A stretch of 64,000 nucleotides of DNA. Source: Haematobia irritans. Taxonomy: Eukaryota; Arthropoda; Insecta; Diptera; Muscidae. Location of the stretch: the NCBI RefSeq assembly GCF_050003625.1, contig NC_134397.1, positions 222,208,537 to 222,272,536 of the forward strand, in the 5' to 3' direction. The translations under genes and the position numbers were made by a program. Positions 45,026 through 54,912 of this stretch are shown here, one piece after another (position 1 is the first letter of the stretch; each line of letters begins with the position of its first letter). The notes under the pieces were generated by a model. It was not told where the DNA came from, did not search any database, and saw nothing but the letters and a program-made list of their open reading frames with translations.

Positions 45026-46060
45026 TTTCCATAGAAATATTTATTTCTAAATTTTATTTCTATAGAATATTTTGTCAAAATTTTATTTGTATAGAAAATT
45101 TTTGCAAAATTTTCTTTCTATAGAAAATTTTTACAAAAATTTTTTTAATAGAAATTTTTTTTCTATAGGAAATTTGTGCAAAATTTTATTTCTATAGAAA
45201 ATTTTGTCAAAGTTTTATTTCTATAGAAAATTTTTGCAAAATTTTATTTCTATAGAAAATTTTTGCAAAATTTTATTTATGTAGAAAAATTTTGCAAAAT
45301 TTTATTTCTATAGAAAATTTTGTCAAAATTTTATTTCTATAGAACATTTTGTCATAATTTTATTTCTATTGAAAATTTTGTCAAAATTTTATTTCTATAG
45401 AAAATTTTGTCAAAATTTTATTTCTATAGAAAATTTTGTCAAAATTTTATTTCTATAGAAAATTTTGTCAAAATTTTATTTCTATAGAAAATTTTGTCAA
45501 AATTTTATTTCTATAGAAAATTTTGTCAAAATTTTATTTCTATAGAAAATTTTGTCAAAATTTTATTTCTATAGAAAGTTTTGTCAAAATTTTATTTCTA
45601 TAGAAAATTTTGTCAAAATTTTATTTCTATAGAAAATTTTGTCAAAATTTTATTTCTATAGAAAATTTTGTCAAAATTTTATTTCTATAGAAAATTTTGT
45701 CAAAATTTTATTTCTATAGAAAATTTTGTCAAAATTTTATTTCTATAGAAAATTTTGTCAAAATTTTATTTCTATAGAAAATTATGTCAAAATATTTTTG
45801 CTATAGAAAATTATGTCAAAATTTTATTTCTATAGAAAATTTTGTCAACATTTTATTTCTGTAGAAAATTTTTGCAAAATGTTATTTCTATAGAAAATTT
45901 TGTCAAAATGTTATTTCTATAGAAAATTTTGTCAAAATTTCATTTCTATAGAAAATTTTGTGAAAACTTTATTTATATAGAAAATTTTGTGAAAATTTTA
46001 TATCTATACAAAATTTTGTCAAAATTTTGTTTCTATAGAAAATTTTGACAAAATTTTTTT
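45026..46060. repeat. 29-bp tandem array, highly homogeneous part
   Basis: About 35 units, inverted relative to the arrays at 16-20 kb (ATTTCTATAGAAAATTTTG, then TCAAAATTTT). Units between about 45360 and 45780 are virtually identical. Confidence 0.93.
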
Positions 46061-46345
46061 TTTCGGGTGGTTCAAGTGTGGTTCATTGTTGAGTTTAATG
46101 AACTGCCTGAATATATTCTGATAATTGGTTGATAGTTTTGCTGCAAGTAGTAGAGGATGCTTATGAGGAATGTGGTAATTCCGAGACGTGCGTCCATACA
46201 ACCATCTTGCAGTCTATAGGGCTTTGCCCAAATAAATTTGACAAACATTCTTTTCCTTTGTTGGTTAAGCTACACTTGTAGTTTAGTCAATGTATGGTTT
46301 TAAGCTGCAATAAAAACAACAACAATGCTTAAATAACAAAACAAA
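46061..46345 (-). repeat. Truncated dispersed repeat (442-bp family) inside the 29-bp array
   Basis: It contains GGTTCAAGTGTGGTTCATTG, ATTCTGATAATTGGTTGATA and TAGTTTAGTCAATGTATGGT in the order of the 17515-17956 unit; the first ~190 bp of the unit are missing. Confidence 0.88.
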
Positions 46346-48420
46346 AAGAAGGGAAAAATTTATTTCTATAAAAAATTTTGTTACGATTTTATTTGTATAG
46401 AAATTTTTGTTAAAATTTTATTTGTATAGAAAATTTTTGCAAAATTGTATTTCTATAGAAAATTTTTGCAAAATTGTATTTCTATAGAAAATTGTGTCAA
46501 AATGTTATTTCTATAGAAAATTTTGTCAAAATTTTATTTCTATAGAAAATTTTGACAAAATTTTATTTCTATAGAAAATTTTGTCAAAATTTTATTTCTA
46601 TAGAAAATTTTTGCAAAATTTTATTTCTATAGAAAATTTTGTCAAAATGTTATTTCTATAGAAAATTTTGTCAAAATTTTATTTCTATAGAAAACTATGT
46701 CAAAATTTTATTTCTATAGGAAATTTTGTTAAAATTTTATTTCTATAGAAAATTTTGTCAAAATTTTATTTCTATAGAAAATTTTGTCAAAATTTTATTT
46801 CTATAGAAAATTTTGTCAAAATTTTATTTCTATAGAAAATTTTGTCAAAATTTTATTTCTATAGAAAATTTTGTCAAAATTTTATTTCTATAGAAAATTT
46901 TGTTAAAATTTTATTTCTATAGAAAACTATGTCAAAATTTTATTTTTATAGAAAATTTTTGCAAAATGTTATTTTTGCAAAATTTTATTTCTATAGAAAA
47001 TTTTGTCAAAATTTTATTTCTATAGAAAAATTTTGCAAAATTTTATTTCTGTAGAAGATTTTGTAAAAATTTTATTTCTATAGAAAATTTTGTCAAAATT
47101 TTATATTTATAGAAAATTATTTCCAAATTTTATTTCTTTAGAAAATTATGTCCAAATTTTATTTCTATAGAAAATTTTGTTAAAATTTTATTTCTATAGA
47201 AAATTTTGTTAAAATTTTATTTCTATAGAAAACTATGTCAAAATTTTATTTCTATAGAAAATTTTGTTAAAGTTTTATTTCTATAGAAAATTTTGTCAAA
47301 ATTTTATTTCTATAGAAAATTTTGTCAAAATTTTATTTCTATAGAAAATTTTGCTAAAATTTTATTTATGTAGGAAATTTTGTCAAAATTTTATTTCTAT
47401 AGAAAATTTTGTCAAAATTTTATTTCTATAGAAAATTTTGTCAAAATTTTATTTCTATAGAAAATTTTGTTAAAATTTTATTTCTATAGAAAACTATGTC
47501 AAAATTTTATTTCTATAGAAAATTTTGTTAAAATGTATTTCTATAGAAAATTTTGTTAAAATTTTATTTATATAGAAAACTATGTCCAAATTTTATTTTT
47601 ATAGAAAATTTTTGCAAAATGTTATTTTTGCAAAATTTTATTTCCTTAGAAAATTTTTGCAAAATTTTATTTCTATAGAAAATTTTGTCAAAATTTTATT
47701 TCTATAGAAAAATTTTGCAAAATTTTATTTCTGTAGAAGATTTTGTAAAAATTTTATTTCTATAGAAAATTTTGTCAAAATTTTATATTTATAGAAAATT
47801 ATGTCCAAATTTTATTTCTTTAGAAAATTATGTCCACATTTTATTTCTATAGAAAATTTTGTTAAAATTTTATTTCTATAGAAAATTTTGTTAAAATTTT
47901 ATTTCTATAGAAAATTTTGTCAAAATTTTATTTCTATAGAAAATTTTGTCAAAATTTTATTTCTATAGAAAATTTTGTCAAAATTTTATTTCTATAGAAA
48001 ACTATGTCAAAATTTTATTTCTATAGAAAATTTTGTCAAAATTTTATTTCTATAGAAAATTTTGTTAAAATTTTATTTCTATAGAAAATTTTGTCAAAAT
48101 GTTATTTCTATAGAAAATTTAGTTAACATTTTATTTATGTAGGAAATTTTGTTAGAATTTGATTATTTTATAAGATTTTGTCAAAATTTTATTGGTTTAG
48201 AAAATTTTCTCCAAATTTTATTTCCATAGAAAATTTTGTTAAAATTTTATTTCTATAGAAAATTTTGTCAAAATTTTATTTCTATAGAAAATTTTTTCAA
48301 AATTTTATTTCTATAGAAAATTTTGTCAATATATTATTTTTATAGAAAATTTTTGCAAAATTTTATTTCTATAGAAAATTTTCTCAACATTTGATTTCTA
48401 GAGGAAATTTGTGAAGTACC
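46346..48420. repeat. 29-bp tandem array with higher-order blocks
   Basis: About 70 units. A multi-unit block with AAACTATGTCAAAATTTTAT, then TTTTTGCAAAATGTTATTTT and TTTCTGTAGAAGATTTTGT recurs near 46920-47110 and 47575-47780, indicating duplication of a ~650-bp block. The right boundary TTTCTAGAGGAAATTTGTGA then AGTACCTCTTAGTTAG is shared with the array ending at 63300. Confidence 0.92.
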
Positions 48421-48601
48421 TCTTAGTTAGAAGAATATTGTGCAAAATATACATCCAATCTACCACACAGAAAAAATTTATAAATTTTGGTAGAATTCCA
48501 CCAATTGTGGCAGCCAGCCCCTGGTTACACACATATGTACATCAAATGATATATAATCTTTACATTCTTTAAGGACAGATAATATCAAGTTTATTTGTCA
48601 T

Positions 48602-49094
48602 TGTTTAATGATTTAACTACCATTAGAAATCAATTTCCATAAATACTTAAATTATCAAATTGAGTTGCGGGACATGCAACTTTAAAGGACTTCTAGAGAA
48701 AAGCTCCTTTTGATTTACCTTTTATTTAGGAATATTATTTTACCTATTCGCTGGATACAAACAAGAGAATCGTTTGTGGGAAAAAAAGAGAATTGGAGTC
48801 AGAGTTTTTTGGAGTCAATCTTACATTTTATTTCCGCTTATGATCTGCAATCGTTGATGGTTACGATGGTAAAGAAGACTGATTTCTATTCATTAGGCAG
48901 TTCTTTACCTCGGTTTTAAGGTATAAAAAGAGAAAGATATATGAATACAAATTTGTTTTAAAGAATTCATGGTTGTTTTTAAAAGTAATAAATTGATAAT
49001 AACGTACTAATAATAGTTAATTTCAGCTGTTAGATTTGAATTCATTTTAGACAAATATATAAAAATAAAATAAAAGGAGAAGCTATGTTAAACA
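48602..49094 (-). repeat. 3' LTR of the BEL/Pao element
   Basis: In plus orientation it begins TGTTTAATGATTTAACTACC and ends AGAAGCTATGTTAAACA, so both LTR ends are TG...CA. It matches 56432-56924 at every position compared. On the minus strand CCTAAATAAAAGG gives an AATAAA polyadenylation signal. Confidence 0.97.
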
Positions 49095-49109
49095 TACTGC
49101 CCCCCTTGG
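49095..49109 (-). other. Polypurine tract of the BEL/Pao element
   Basis: On the minus strand CCAAGGGGGGCAGTA directly precedes the 3' LTR. A purine run next to the 3' LTR primes plus-strand DNA synthesis. Confidence 0.8.
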
Positions 49110-49131
49110 TCTATTTAGACCAAAAAAAAAA

Positions 49132-49542
49132 CTAAAGGGCTTGACTTAATTGTTCCAAAGTCCACAAAGCGATGTCTAAGATTTGCTTTGGATTGGTTAC
49201 TGATCGATTCTTACATCTATTGGAATTATCTAAAGTTTGTGTCTTGGCTGTTTTTGGTGGATTATTGGTGACTCGTCCTTGCTTATTGCCATATTTCATT
49301 TTTGGTCGTCGTTTCTCATTCTGATTGATGTTTATGTGAAGTATTGTATGGTGATATTTACCACATCGTTTACAATTGGTACTGGACGTGCATTTATTAG
49401 TAGAGTGCGAACGTGCAAGGCAGTTAAAACAATAGTTGAGTCGGCGGGCTAATTTTCGACGTTCTTCAACATCCTTGGCCAAAAATCGTTTGCAAAAGCG
49501 AAGTGGATGTAGCTTTCCGCATATCTTGCATTGACGAATCAT
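49132..49542 (-). CDS. Stand-alone triple zinc-knuckle ORF downstream of Pol
   Basis: 136 residues, starting MIRQCKICGKLHPLRF. Three knuckles: C5-X2-C8-X3-H12-X4-C17, C38-X2-C41-X4-H46-X4-C51 and C57-X2-C60-X3-H64-X4-H69, then a basic, low-complexity C-terminal half. The Gag of the same element has the same three finger types (C330, C363, C382) with the same 20- and 5-residue linkers, so the ORF looks like a duplicated nucleocapsid module. It begins 180 bp after the Gag-Pol stop, in the same sense. A likely nucleic-acid-binding protein; its role is unknown. It could be translated from a spliced mRNA: minus-strand AATTCACAG lies about 17 bases upstream as a possible acceptor, and CCTGTAAGTTC at 55661-55651 is a possible donor in the leader. 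Confidence 0.85.
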   Translation of the reverse strand: MIRQCKICGKLHPLRFCKRFLAKDVEERRKLARRLNYCFNCLARSHSTNKCTSSTNCKRCGKYHHTILHININQNEKRRPKMKYGNKQGRVTNNPPKTAKTQTLDNSNRCKNRSVTNPKQILDIALWTLEQLSQAL

Positions 49543-49722
49543 TTCATTTTTAGGTGCCCTGTGAATTTTGGAATATAATAATTTAATTAATAACTGAAAT
49601 ATGCAAGTGAGAATAATTTGAGTTTATGGTGATTATAACAATTTGGAGTTGTTATAACGATATGTACGATAGGTATACTTATGAATTATAGTAATATCGA
49701 GAGTTTTTCGATTTGGTGGAGA

Positions 49723-52700
49723 TCACTTCGATGTCTCTGTAGGGAGAATGCATAGCTTTGAGATTGGTCTTGTTAAAACTCCGTTTTGGGTACGTAATTC
49801 GACTGTTCTAACAAATCCGTCTGATCCTGGGTGGATGTGGGTAATTCTCCCTAATCTCCACTCGCATGGTGGTAAAAGTTCATCTTTTAGAACAACTATT
49901 TGGCCAATTTGTACATTGGCTTGGGGTTTTTGCCATTTGTATCTTTGTTGCAAATCTAGCAGATAATCCCGTTTCCATCGTCGTGCAAATTCGTATTGGA
50001 GGGTTTTTAATTTTTCCCATCGATCGTGCAATGGTATTGAGGTATTATCCGTTTCTGGCATAGCAACCATTGGCGCACCACGAAGAAAGTGACCTGGCGT
50101 TAAGGCGAGAATTTCATGCGGATCATCTGTCATAGGAGTCAACGGACGAGAATTGAGGATGGACTCTATGCGGGCCAAAAGGGTTGAAAATTCCTCAAAG
50201 GTACACTTTCTATTTTGAGTTACTTTTTTAAAGTGTATTTTAAATGATTTAACCCCGGCCTCCCAGAGTCCCCCCATATGCGGGGCGTTGGGTGGTATGA
50301 AAAACCATTGAAAACCATGGGAGGTGTATTTCTCTGCTATATCACAAGCCACTGCTTGTATGAATCGCTTAAATTCATCCTTAATGGAACGTTCTGCCCC
50401 TACAAAGTTGGTGCCATTGTCGGAGTATACTTTTTGAGGCAAACCTCTACGAGCAACAAATCGGGTGAAGGCTGCTTGGAAGGAGGCTGTCGATAAATCA
50501 GAGCATACCTCAAGGTGAATTGCTTTTGTGCTGAAGCATATGAAAATACATGCATAACTTTTGTGGTAAGGAGCTTGACGCAGAATGGAAGTTTTTATAG
50601 GAAATGGGCCAGCAAAATCTAATCCCGTCACAGTAAATGGCAGCGAGAACCTACTTCTATTTTCTGGCAGTGCTGCCATTATTTGCGATTGCACCTTGTG
50701 TTTATAGATAACGCATACTTTGCAACTACGAATGTGTTTCTTAACCGCTGATCTGAGTCGAGATATGTAAAATTCTTCGCGAATAGTTATGAGCATTAAA
50801 CTTTGTTCGGCATGCATCAAAAGCTTGTGCGTAAAATCTATAAACAATTTGCAAAATTTCGACTGCACCGGAAGAATGATTGGGAAACGCTGTTTAAATG
50901 GTAATTCAGAATTGGAAATTCGACCATTAATTCGAATAATACCGCTTTCATCAATAAAGGGGTTTAATGGGTAAAGAGGACTCTTTTTGTGAACTTTTCG
51001 GGATGATACTAAGGAAGAATATTCCTTATAAAAGAAACTTTTCTGAGTTAGCACAATTAAGCGATTTCGAGCATATTGAAACTCCGCATGTGTAACAGTT
51101 TTGTTATTAAGTGGCGTTGTGGGTTGACTTTTGTTTGAGATACGCTTATAAAAGCGAAATATATAAGCTGTGACCCTTATAGCCTTCTCCCAGCCCGAGA
51201 ATCTTTCCAATAAATCGTCGTTTTCGACAAAACTATGAAATACTTCTATTTTTCTAGCCTCGGGGGGGTTTTCAAAATCTGTCTGGCCCTTTGGCCACGT
51301 TTCGGGATTGTTAACAAGCCATGCAGGACCGTGCCACCATAATGAATTCCCGATTAAATCATTTGGATGACAACCCCGAGAGCCTAGATCGGCAGGATTT
51401 TCTGCAGATCTTACATGACGCCACGAACAGTTACCAACATTCTGTATAATTTGAGCAGTCCTGTTGGCGACATAGGTCTTCCATGTGCAGGGAGGCTTTT
51501 CTAGCCAACTAAGCACAATTGTGGAATCACACCATAAAAACACCTCATGGTTTTTAATGGGTAGGTCAGATAATATTTTGCTGATGAGTTTTGATAAAAG
51601 AACGGCTCCACATAATTCCAATCGAGGAAGGCTAATTGGATCTATTGGAGCTACTTTGGTTTTGGACACTAATAGATTCGAACTTATATTGACACCGTTT
51701 TGTGTCCGTAAGTACACTACTGCGCAATATGCCTTTTCGGAGGCGTCGCTAAAACCGTGCACTTGTGTTATATATTCGGGGGCAAAGTTTACCCAACGTG
51801 GAATTTCTATTTGGGGTATGAGAGAGAGACTTTCGACAAATGAATTCCACTTACTCAATGTGTTGGGTTTCACACATTCATCCCATTTCGTGCCTTCCAG
51901 CCAAAGTTGCTGAAGTAACATTTTTGACTGAATTATGATTGGGGATATCCATCCAGCGGGGTCGAATAGCTTGGATGCATCTGACAGAATTTTTCTCTTT
52001 GTGATAGGGGACACAATAGCAGGAGGCGTTATTTTATAAGAAAAGCTGTCGGATAAGGCATTCCATTGGATGCCGAGCGTTTTTGTGGAGCTTGTTTCCT
52101 GGAATTTCAAAAAATTCGAATCAAGAAGATTTTCTGTTGGGATCGAGGCCAAAATATCTGGCGAATTTGAAGTTATCTTCTTTAGAGGAAAACTAGCAGT
52201 TTTTAATAGAGCTATCAATTGAAAAAGAGAAGCTCGGGTGGAGCTCAAATCATGTCCGCCGGACAATATGTCATCAACATATGTTTCTTTCATGAGAATA
52301 GAAGCAGCTTGGGGAAACTCACTCATTGAGTCTCGAGCAAGTTGGATAAGTGTCCTTATTGCTAAATATGGAGCGCTGCTTACTCCAAAAGTAACCGTCG
52401 TTAGGGCATAATCCTTCACGGGGCAAACAGGAGTAGGCCGGAAAAGGATTCTTTGAAAAGGAGTATCTTCTTCATGGACTCGTATTTGGCGGTACATCTT
52501 TTCGATGTCACCACTAAATACGTATTTATAAAGACGCCAATTCAATATGAGAGTCATCATATCCGATTGAAGAGTGGGACCGACGTAGAGAACGTCATTT
52601 AAAGAATTTCCAGATCCAGATTTTTTTGACGCATTAAAAACTATGCGAACTTTTGTGCTTCGACTTTCAGGTCTGATTACCGCGTGGTGGGGTAAGTAAA

Positions 52701-54912
52701 AAGACATATATTTACCCCGTGAATATATTTCACGAGAATCTGTGGGTTTCATATGGCCTAGTGAGAGATATTCCGACAAAACATTCTGATATGTCTCTTC
52801 CATGGCAGGTTTGGATCGGAGAGATTGTTCCATTCTAATATATTGCACGAACGCCTGCGATCTAGAAGAGCCGAGCGAAAGTTCATGTGGAAACTCAGGC
52901 TTGAACGGTAATTTAATCACATATCGCCCATCTAAATCGCGGGTTGTTGTCCTTTCGTATAATGATTCGCAATATTCGTCTTCTTTAGTTATAGAAGGAC
53001 GAGATGGGACCTCTTCTAGCTCCCAAAAAAGTCTTAATTGGGTTGATATGGGGTCTTCTGTCGTTTCAGAAGCCTGTAATGAAAACGAGGATACTGTTTG
53101 TGTTTTAACGGGGCCACTTATTATCCACCCAAATATTGTTGCTTGAGCTATGAGTGAATTGCAAACTGTTTTCACTCCACACAACATAATTTTCGGTATT
53201 GCGTTGCTTCCAATCAAAAGATCGACTTGGCCTGGTTTATAGAATAATGGATCTGCCAAGTCTATATCTTTAATGCCGTCAAACGAAAATTGTGACGAAG
53301 GAAACGAGAAATTGGGTAAAAGCCGTGTGATTTTGGGAACAACAATAGCATTTACTTCTATTGTTCGATTGTGGGTTTCGGAGTACAATTTCATCGTACA
53401 GACAGAATTCGAGTTACCAATTATACTTCCTCCCATTCCACGAATTTGGAAGTTCTTGGACTCAGTGGGTAACCGAAGCTTCTGTTGTAGCCTTCGGGAC
53501 ACAAAAGTTTTTTCCGATCCCTGATCAATAAAAGCACGGGCTGAAAATGTTTCCCCCAAATGGGAAATTTTCACAATAGCTGTTGGGAGCAATGTGTTTT
53601 CGGAAGAAGCTGATGGGTCTGCAATGAAGTGGGATGCAATTTGAGTTTGTGTGACACATGCGGGAATTTCTTCTGGTTGTGGAGGAGCAATAGTGGTATT
53701 GCTGACAGTTGTGGGATTGGCAACTGTATAATGCAAAAGTGTATGATGATCCTTCTTACACTGAGCGCAAACGAATTTGCTTTTACACTCTTTTCGGAGA
53801 TGAGTGTATGAGAGGCAGTTTAAGCAAATTTTGTTTGAAAATGCAAATTCATTTCGAGCTCTAGGCTCAAGGGCTTTAAATTGAGGGCAATGTTTTAAAG
53901 CATGATTCATTTTACAAAATTTGCAGGGAAATTGTTGGTTTCCCTCTGTAGTAAAAGTGTGAGTTTCCAAATTCTTTCTTTTGGCGTTAGGTTTACCACC
54001 TTGAATGCAATTCAATCGTTCCACAACCTCATATCGATTGGTGAGAAATGTGTCCATTTCGGACCATTTTGGTAACTCTCTATGAGACTTTAGGGATTGT
54101 TCCCATAGAGCTAGTGTGTCATGAGGTAGTTTTGTTGAGCAAACATAAACTAAGATTGAATCCCAATCGTTAGTCGGAATACCTTGAGCCTTGAGAGCGG
54201 CTAGGCAGTCATTAATGGTAATTTGTATCTCTTGGATTGATTCGCTGCTTTCCGTGAGAACAGGCTCGAGATTGAGGAGTATTTTTAACTGATTGTCAAC
54301 CAGTATGCGTTTATTTTCATACCGGGATTTGAGAGCCTCCCAGGCTAATGAAAAATTTTCCCCACATAGTTTGTATTTCTTTACTATGGTGGCGGCCTGA
54401 CCTTTAACTTTAAGGCGAAGGTGGTACAATTTTTGAACCGCGGACAACTTGGGATGTTCACCATACACGGCGGTGAACATGTCCCTGAATGCGGGCCACT
54501 CCTCATAGCCTCCGTAAAATATCTCCGTATCGCACGGGGGAACTTTGATACAAGAGAATGATTTATCTTGTGCGTGGGATTCTTCGAAATTGTGATTCGA
54601 ACTGAAATTTGTGGGTGCTATTAAAGCTTTCTGAGCGTCAAGTATCTCAGATTTGCACTTATGAAACTGCTTTGTACAATTTGCATATTTTTCCCTCGCA
54701 GACTCTAACAACCGTCTTTTCTCGGTGTCCTCATTCTTGAGGTTTGCGAGATCGGTTGTACACAATCTCCGGTATGATTTTTGTACTGTGCTCCAACGAT
54801 CGTGAAGATCCTGAAGAGTGACTTCCAAGAGGGTGTCCGTCAGAACACCACTCTTTTCAAAATCAGCACAAAACGTGACAAGGTCATCCGAATCAAAAAT
54901 GAAATCTTCCAT
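49723..54912 (-). CDS. gag-pol: BEL/Pao Gag-Pol polyprotein, intact
   Basis: 1729 residues without a break. A Gag-like region includes the BEL-type FYGGYEEWPAFRDMF segment (~132-147), followed by zinc knuckles CX2CX3HX4C (330-342), CX2CX4HX4C (363-376) and CX2CX3HX4H (382-394). The retropepsin-like protease has D463 in FIDQGS. Reverse transcriptase runs about 720-950 with FSGDIEKMYRQI (D802) and YVDD (878-881). RNase H has D1056, E1099 and D1129. The integrase zinc-binding HHCC is H1362, H1367, C1397, C1400; its core carries D1432, D1498 and E1551. A C-terminal domain (~1630-1725) with the WKxDYLLxLQQR pattern ends the protein. Gag and Pol are in one frame, as common in BEL/Pao. The length is normal and all catalytic residues listed are present. 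The start is the first ATG of the open frame. Confidence 0.97.
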   Translation of the reverse strand: MEDFIFDSDDLVTFCADFEKSGVLTDTLLEVTLQDLHDRWSTVQKSYRRLCTTDLANLKNEDTEKRRLLESAREKYANCTKQFHKCKSEILDAQKALIAPTNFSSNHNFEESHAQDKSFSCIKVPPCDTEIFYGGYEEWPAFRDMFTAVYGEHPKLSAVQKLYHLRLKVKGQAATIVKKYKLCGENFSLAWEALKSRYENKRILVDNQLKILLNLEPVLTESSESIQEIQITINDCLAALKAQGIPTNDWDSILVYVCSTKLPHDTLALWEQSLKSHRELPKWSEMDTFLTNRYEVVERLNCIQGGKPNAKRKNLETHTFTTEGNQQFPCKFCKMNHALKHCPQFKALEPRARNEFAFSNKICLNCLSYTHLRKECKSKFVCAQCKKDHHTLLHYTVANPTTVSNTTIAPPQPEEIPACVTQTQIASHFIADPSASSENTLLPTAIVKISHLGETFSARAFIDQGSEKTFVSRRLQQKLRLPTESKNFQIRGMGGSIIGNSNSVCTMKLYSETHNRTIEVNAIVVPKITRLLPNFSFPSSQFSFDGIKDIDLADPLFYKPGQVDLLIGSNAIPKIMLCGVKTVCNSLIAQATIFGWIISGPVKTQTVSSFSLQASETTEDPISTQLRLFWELEEVPSRPSITKEDEYCESLYERTTTRDLDGRYVIKLPFKPEFPHELSLGSSRSQAFVQYIRMEQSLRSKPAMEETYQNVLSEYLSLGHMKPTDSREIYSRGKYMSFYLPHHAVIRPESRSTKVRIVFNASKKSGSGNSLNDVLYVGPTLQSDMMTLILNWRLYKYVFSGDIEKMYRQIRVHEEDTPFQRILFRPTPVCPVKDYALTTVTFGVSSAPYLAIRTLIQLARDSMSEFPQAASILMKETYVDDILSGGHDLSSTRASLFQLIALLKTASFPLKKITSNSPDILASIPTENLLDSNFLKFQETSSTKTLGIQWNALSDSFSYKITPPAIVSPITKRKILSDASKLFDPAGWISPIIIQSKMLLQQLWLEGTKWDECVKPNTLSKWNSFVESLSLIPQIEIPRWVNFAPEYITQVHGFSDASEKAYCAVVYLRTQNGVNISSNLLVSKTKVAPIDPISLPRLELCGAVLLSKLISKILSDLPIKNHEVFLWCDSTIVLSWLEKPPCTWKTYVANRTAQIIQNVGNCSWRHVRSAENPADLGSRGCHPNDLIGNSLWWHGPAWLVNNPETWPKGQTDFENPPEARKIEVFHSFVENDDLLERFSGWEKAIRVTAYIFRFYKRISNKSQPTTPLNNKTVTHAEFQYARNRLIVLTQKSFFYKEYSSLVSSRKVHKKSPLYPLNPFIDESGIIRINGRISNSELPFKQRFPIILPVQSKFCKLFIDFTHKLLMHAEQSLMLITIREEFYISRLRSAVKKHIRSCKVCVIYKHKVQSQIMAALPENRSRFSLPFTVTGLDFAGPFPIKTSILRQAPYHKSYACIFICFSTKAIHLEVCSDLSTASFQAAFTRFVARRGLPQKVYSDNGTNFVGAERSIKDEFKRFIQAVACDIAEKYTSHGFQWFFIPPNAPHMGGLWEAGVKSFKIHFKKVTQNRKCTFEEFSTLLARIESILNSRPLTPMTDDPHEILALTPGHFLRGAPMVAMPETDNTSIPLHDRWEKLKTLQYEFARRWKRDYLLDLQQRYKWQKPQANVQIGQIVVLKDELLPPCEWRLGRITHIHPGSDGFVRTVELRTQNGVLTRPISKLCILPTETSK

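Noticed and set aside
48710..48919. 69-codon ORF in the LTR (also at 56540-56749)
   Set aside because: It appears twice only because the LTR is duplicated; it is antisense to the element and has no family features.
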